Shown here: positions 61,030 through 64,000 of the stretch, piece by piece
Layout: each line of letters begins with the position of its first letter
How positions within the stretch are numbered: position 1 is the stretch's first letter
DNA from: Zoogloea sp044344315
GTDB taxonomy: Bacteria; Pseudomonadota; Gammaproteobacteria; Burkholderiales; Rhodocyclaceae
Length of the DNA stretch: 64,000 nucleotides
Direction: 5' to 3'
Assembly: GCF_044344315.1 (NCBI RefSeq)
Contig: NZ_JBIJDC010000011.1
Location: forward strand, 1 to 64,000
Made by a program: the position numbers and the translations under genes
Notes under the pieces: generated by a model
What the model was told of the DNA's origin: nothing
The model's database searches: none
Seen by the model: the letters and a program-made list of their open reading frames with translations, nothing else

Positions 61030-61960
61030 GGATCAGGGCACTCACCGCCGCCACGCCCAGCACCCACAGCCACACACCGTTGTTAACCAGCGCCAGGGCC
61101 TTGTCGATGTCCGCGGCCCGGGCCGGCGCGCCGGCCCCAAGGGGCGGACGGCTTTCAAGCTGGCCGTGATAGATCGCCGGACCGCCAAGGCACACGTCCA
61201 GGGCGCCGGCACCGGCCGCCATCACCGGGCCGGCATTGGGGCTGTCCCAGGCCGGCGCCTGGGTACGCCAGCAGCGTAGCGCGTTGGCGGTGTGGCCGAG
61301 CAGCGCATAGCTCAGGGCCGTGAGCCGGGCGGGGACAAAGTTGAGCACATCGTCGATGCGCGCGGCGGCCCAGCCGAAGCGCAGGTAGCGCTCGGTGCGG
61401 TAGCCCCACATGGCATCCAGGGTATTGGCCAGGCGGAACATCAAGGCGCCCGGCCCGCCCAGCAGCGCAAACCAGAACAAGGCACCGAAGACCGCGTCAT
61501 TGCCGTTTTCAAGCACGGACTCGACGGTGGCCTTGGCCACGCCCGACTCATCCAGCTCGGTGGTATCCCGGGAGACGATCCAGGACAGGCGCTGGCGGGC
61601 GCCGGCCAGATCACCCTTCGCCAGGGGGTCCGCCACAGCCCGTGCATGCTCGGCCAGGCTGCGGCCACCCACGGCGAAATACAGCAGGCCCACATCCACC
61701 GCCACGCCCAGCCACACATGGGCTTCCTTCAGGGAGCCGGCCAGCGCCACCCAGGGCAGCACCGCCACGATCCAGGCCAGCAGGCCGGCGCCCCGGTGGC
61801 TGCCCAGGCGCCGCAGCACACGCTCGACCGCAGCGGCATAGCGCCCGAAACCCACCAGGGGATGGAAACGCCGCGGTTCGCCGAGAAGGCGGTCGAGGAA
61901 GAGGCCCAGCAGCATGGGCAGGGCAACGGGAAACAGGGCGGCGAGGAGCAGGGCGAGCAT
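61022..61960 (-). CDS. cbiB: Adenosylcobinamide-phosphate synthase CbiB
   Basis: 312-residue membrane protein with several hydrophobic segments. Family motifs are LLGLFLDRLLGEPRRFHPLVGFGR near the N-terminus, LSWIVSRDTTELDESGVAKATVESVLEN, DAVFGALFWF, and NTLDAMWGYRTERYLRFGWAAARIDDVLNFVPARL. It joins aminopropanol phosphate to adenosylcobyric acid, the product of CobQ encoded divergently 39 nt away. First gene of the leftward operon. Confidence 0.96.
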   Translation of the reverse strand: MLALLLAALFPVALPMLLGLFLDRLLGEPRRFHPLVGFGRYAAAVERVLRRLGSHRGAGLLAWIVAVLPWVALAGSLKEAHVWLGVAVDVGLLYFAVGGRSLAEHARAVADPLAKGDLAGARQRLSWIVSRDTTELDESGVAKATVESVLENGNDAVFGALFWFALLGGPGALMFRLANTLDAMWGYRTERYLRFGWAAARIDDVLNFVPARLTALSYALLGHTANALRCWRTQAPAWDSPNAGPVMAAGAGALDVCLGGPAIYHGQLESRPPLGAGAPARAADIDKALALVNNGVWLWVLGVAAVSALIHA

Positions 61961-61999
61961 GGGATAATCAAAGGCTTATTGCACCCTGGATTGTAAGTC

Positions 62000-63511
<1,512 letters not shown>

Positions 63512-63543
63512 CCGCTCAACCGCCCCTCTCTACCATTCTCCCC

Positions 63544-63771
63544 ATGGACGCCGATCTCGCCTCTCTCGAACAAAAGCTCGAACAATTGCTCAGCCGTCAT
63601 GCCGCGGCCCAAGCCCGGCTGAACAGCCAGTACGCAAGCGCGCAAACCGAAAACCGCGCCCTGCAGGAGCGGGTCGACGCCCTGGAATCCGCCAATCGCG
63701 AACTCAACGACAAGCTCGGGCTGGTCGGCAGTCGCCTCGAAGCGCTGCTGGCCCGCATCCCGGAGGCCTGA
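63544..63771 (+). CDS. Small coiled-coil protein (ZapB-like / TIGR02449 type)
   Basis: 75 residues, nearly all coiled coil (LEQKLEQLLSRHAAAQARLN, ENRALQERVDALESANRELN). It ends one nucleotide before the zapA start, an arrangement common for the small ZapB-like protein next to zapA. ZapB-type proteins condense Z-rings through ZapA. The ATG at 63544 gives the typical size; the frame extends upstream to 63508. Confidence 0.82.
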   Translation: MDADLASLEQKLEQLLSRHAAAQARLNSQYASAQTENRALQERVDALESANRELNDKLGLVGSRLEALLARIPEA

Positions 63772-63772
63772 T

Positions 63773-64000
63773 ATGGAACAACTCGACATCAAGCTTCTGG
63801 GGCGTGAATACCGCGTCGCCTGCAAGCCCGAAGAGAAGGATGGCTTGCTCGCAGCCGTTACCTACCTCGACGAAAAAATGCGCGACCTGGCCGACAAGAC
63901 CAACTCCGCTGGCGAACGCCTGGCCGTGATGACGGCCCTCAACATTACTCACGAATTTCTGCAATTTCAGCGTGCCGGCGGGTTTGACATCCCGACGCTC
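63773..64000 (+). CDS. zapA: Cell division protein ZapA (truncated by the window end)
   Basis: First 76 residues. MEQLDIKLLGREYRVACKPEEKDGLLAAVTYLDEKMRDL and the following SAGERLAVMTALNITHEFLQF match ZapA, which binds and bundles FtsZ. GGAG precedes the start. The C-terminal coiled coil lies beyond the window. The 6S RNA gene often follows zapA in proteobacteria, so it may lie just downstream. Confidence 0.93.
   Translation, partial: MEQLDIKLLGREYRVACKPEEKDGLLAAVTYLDEKMRDLADKTNSAGERLAVMTALNITHEFLQFQRAGGFDIPTL

Noticed and set aside
61961..61999. Cobalamin riboswitch between cbiB and cobQ
   Set aside because: Only 39 nt separate the starts, far too short, and no B12-box sequence is present.

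Overview
The window is a high-GC chromosomal segment with long overlapping GC-rich frames, short intergenic gaps and many 4-nt start/stop overlaps. Gene content points to a betaproteobacterium, most likely a Rhodocyclales (Azoarcus/Thauera/Azospira-like) organism. The clues are a purine-degradation locus of the pseudomonad/betaproteobacterial type, rquA (rhodoquinone), a globin-coupled diguanylate cyclase, a Baeyer-Villiger monooxygenase locus and aerobic-type cobalamin finishing genes. That placement is inference. There is no integrated phage, complete insertion sequence, CRISPR array or replication origin.

Layout. 0.2-4.0 kb: an old-yellow-enzyme reductase, a DHA2-type MFS exporter and a frameshifted LysR regulator. 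4.0-10.9 kb: a catabolic island in which two AraC regulators flank an outer-membrane MetA-like protein, a Baeyer-Villiger monooxygenase, a short-chain dehydrogenase and a MetX-like alpha/beta hydrolase, closed by a clear terminator. 11-29 kb: a purine locus with adenine deaminase, a BMP-type binding protein, a CDA-fold deaminase, an unrecognised conserved 438-residue protein, xanthine dehydrogenase xdhABC, the BMP-type ABC ATPase and two permeases, 8-oxoguanine deaminase and guanine deaminase. Together these would import purines and convert adenine, guanine and 8-oxoguanine to hypoxanthine, xanthine and urate. 29-32.3 kb: an NAD-salvage unit, nrtR followed by a PRPP-synthetase-like gene and nadV, with two helically phased palindromic operators.

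32.4-47.8 kb is mostly signalling: a DUF805 protein, an MFS exporter, a DosC-like cyclase, a radical SAM protein with an atypical cysteine motif, a multi-PAS kinase/NarL-type regulator pair divergent from a hybrid kinase, and a membrane Ser/Thr kinase divergent from a formylglycine-generating-enzyme-like protein. 47.9-57.3 kb holds tRNA-Leu(GAG), a flavodoxin, an NMT1-type ABC transporter divergent from a Tsx-like nucleoside channel across a palindrome-rich gap, sfsA, an unusual soluble tandem-Cache/CheW protein and rquA. 57.3-63.5 kb is a cobalamin salvage and assembly operon divergent from cobQ. The window ends in a ZapB-like coiled-coil gene and a truncated zapA.

Two families of dispersed palindromic repeats stand out. 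One is a roughly 510-bp inverted-repeat element (25711-26220, with another arm at 1-108). The other is a composite repeat carrying the CTTCAGTCGCCC palindrome (near 12.1, 16.8 and 50.5 kb). Several copies lie between genes that look co-transcribed.
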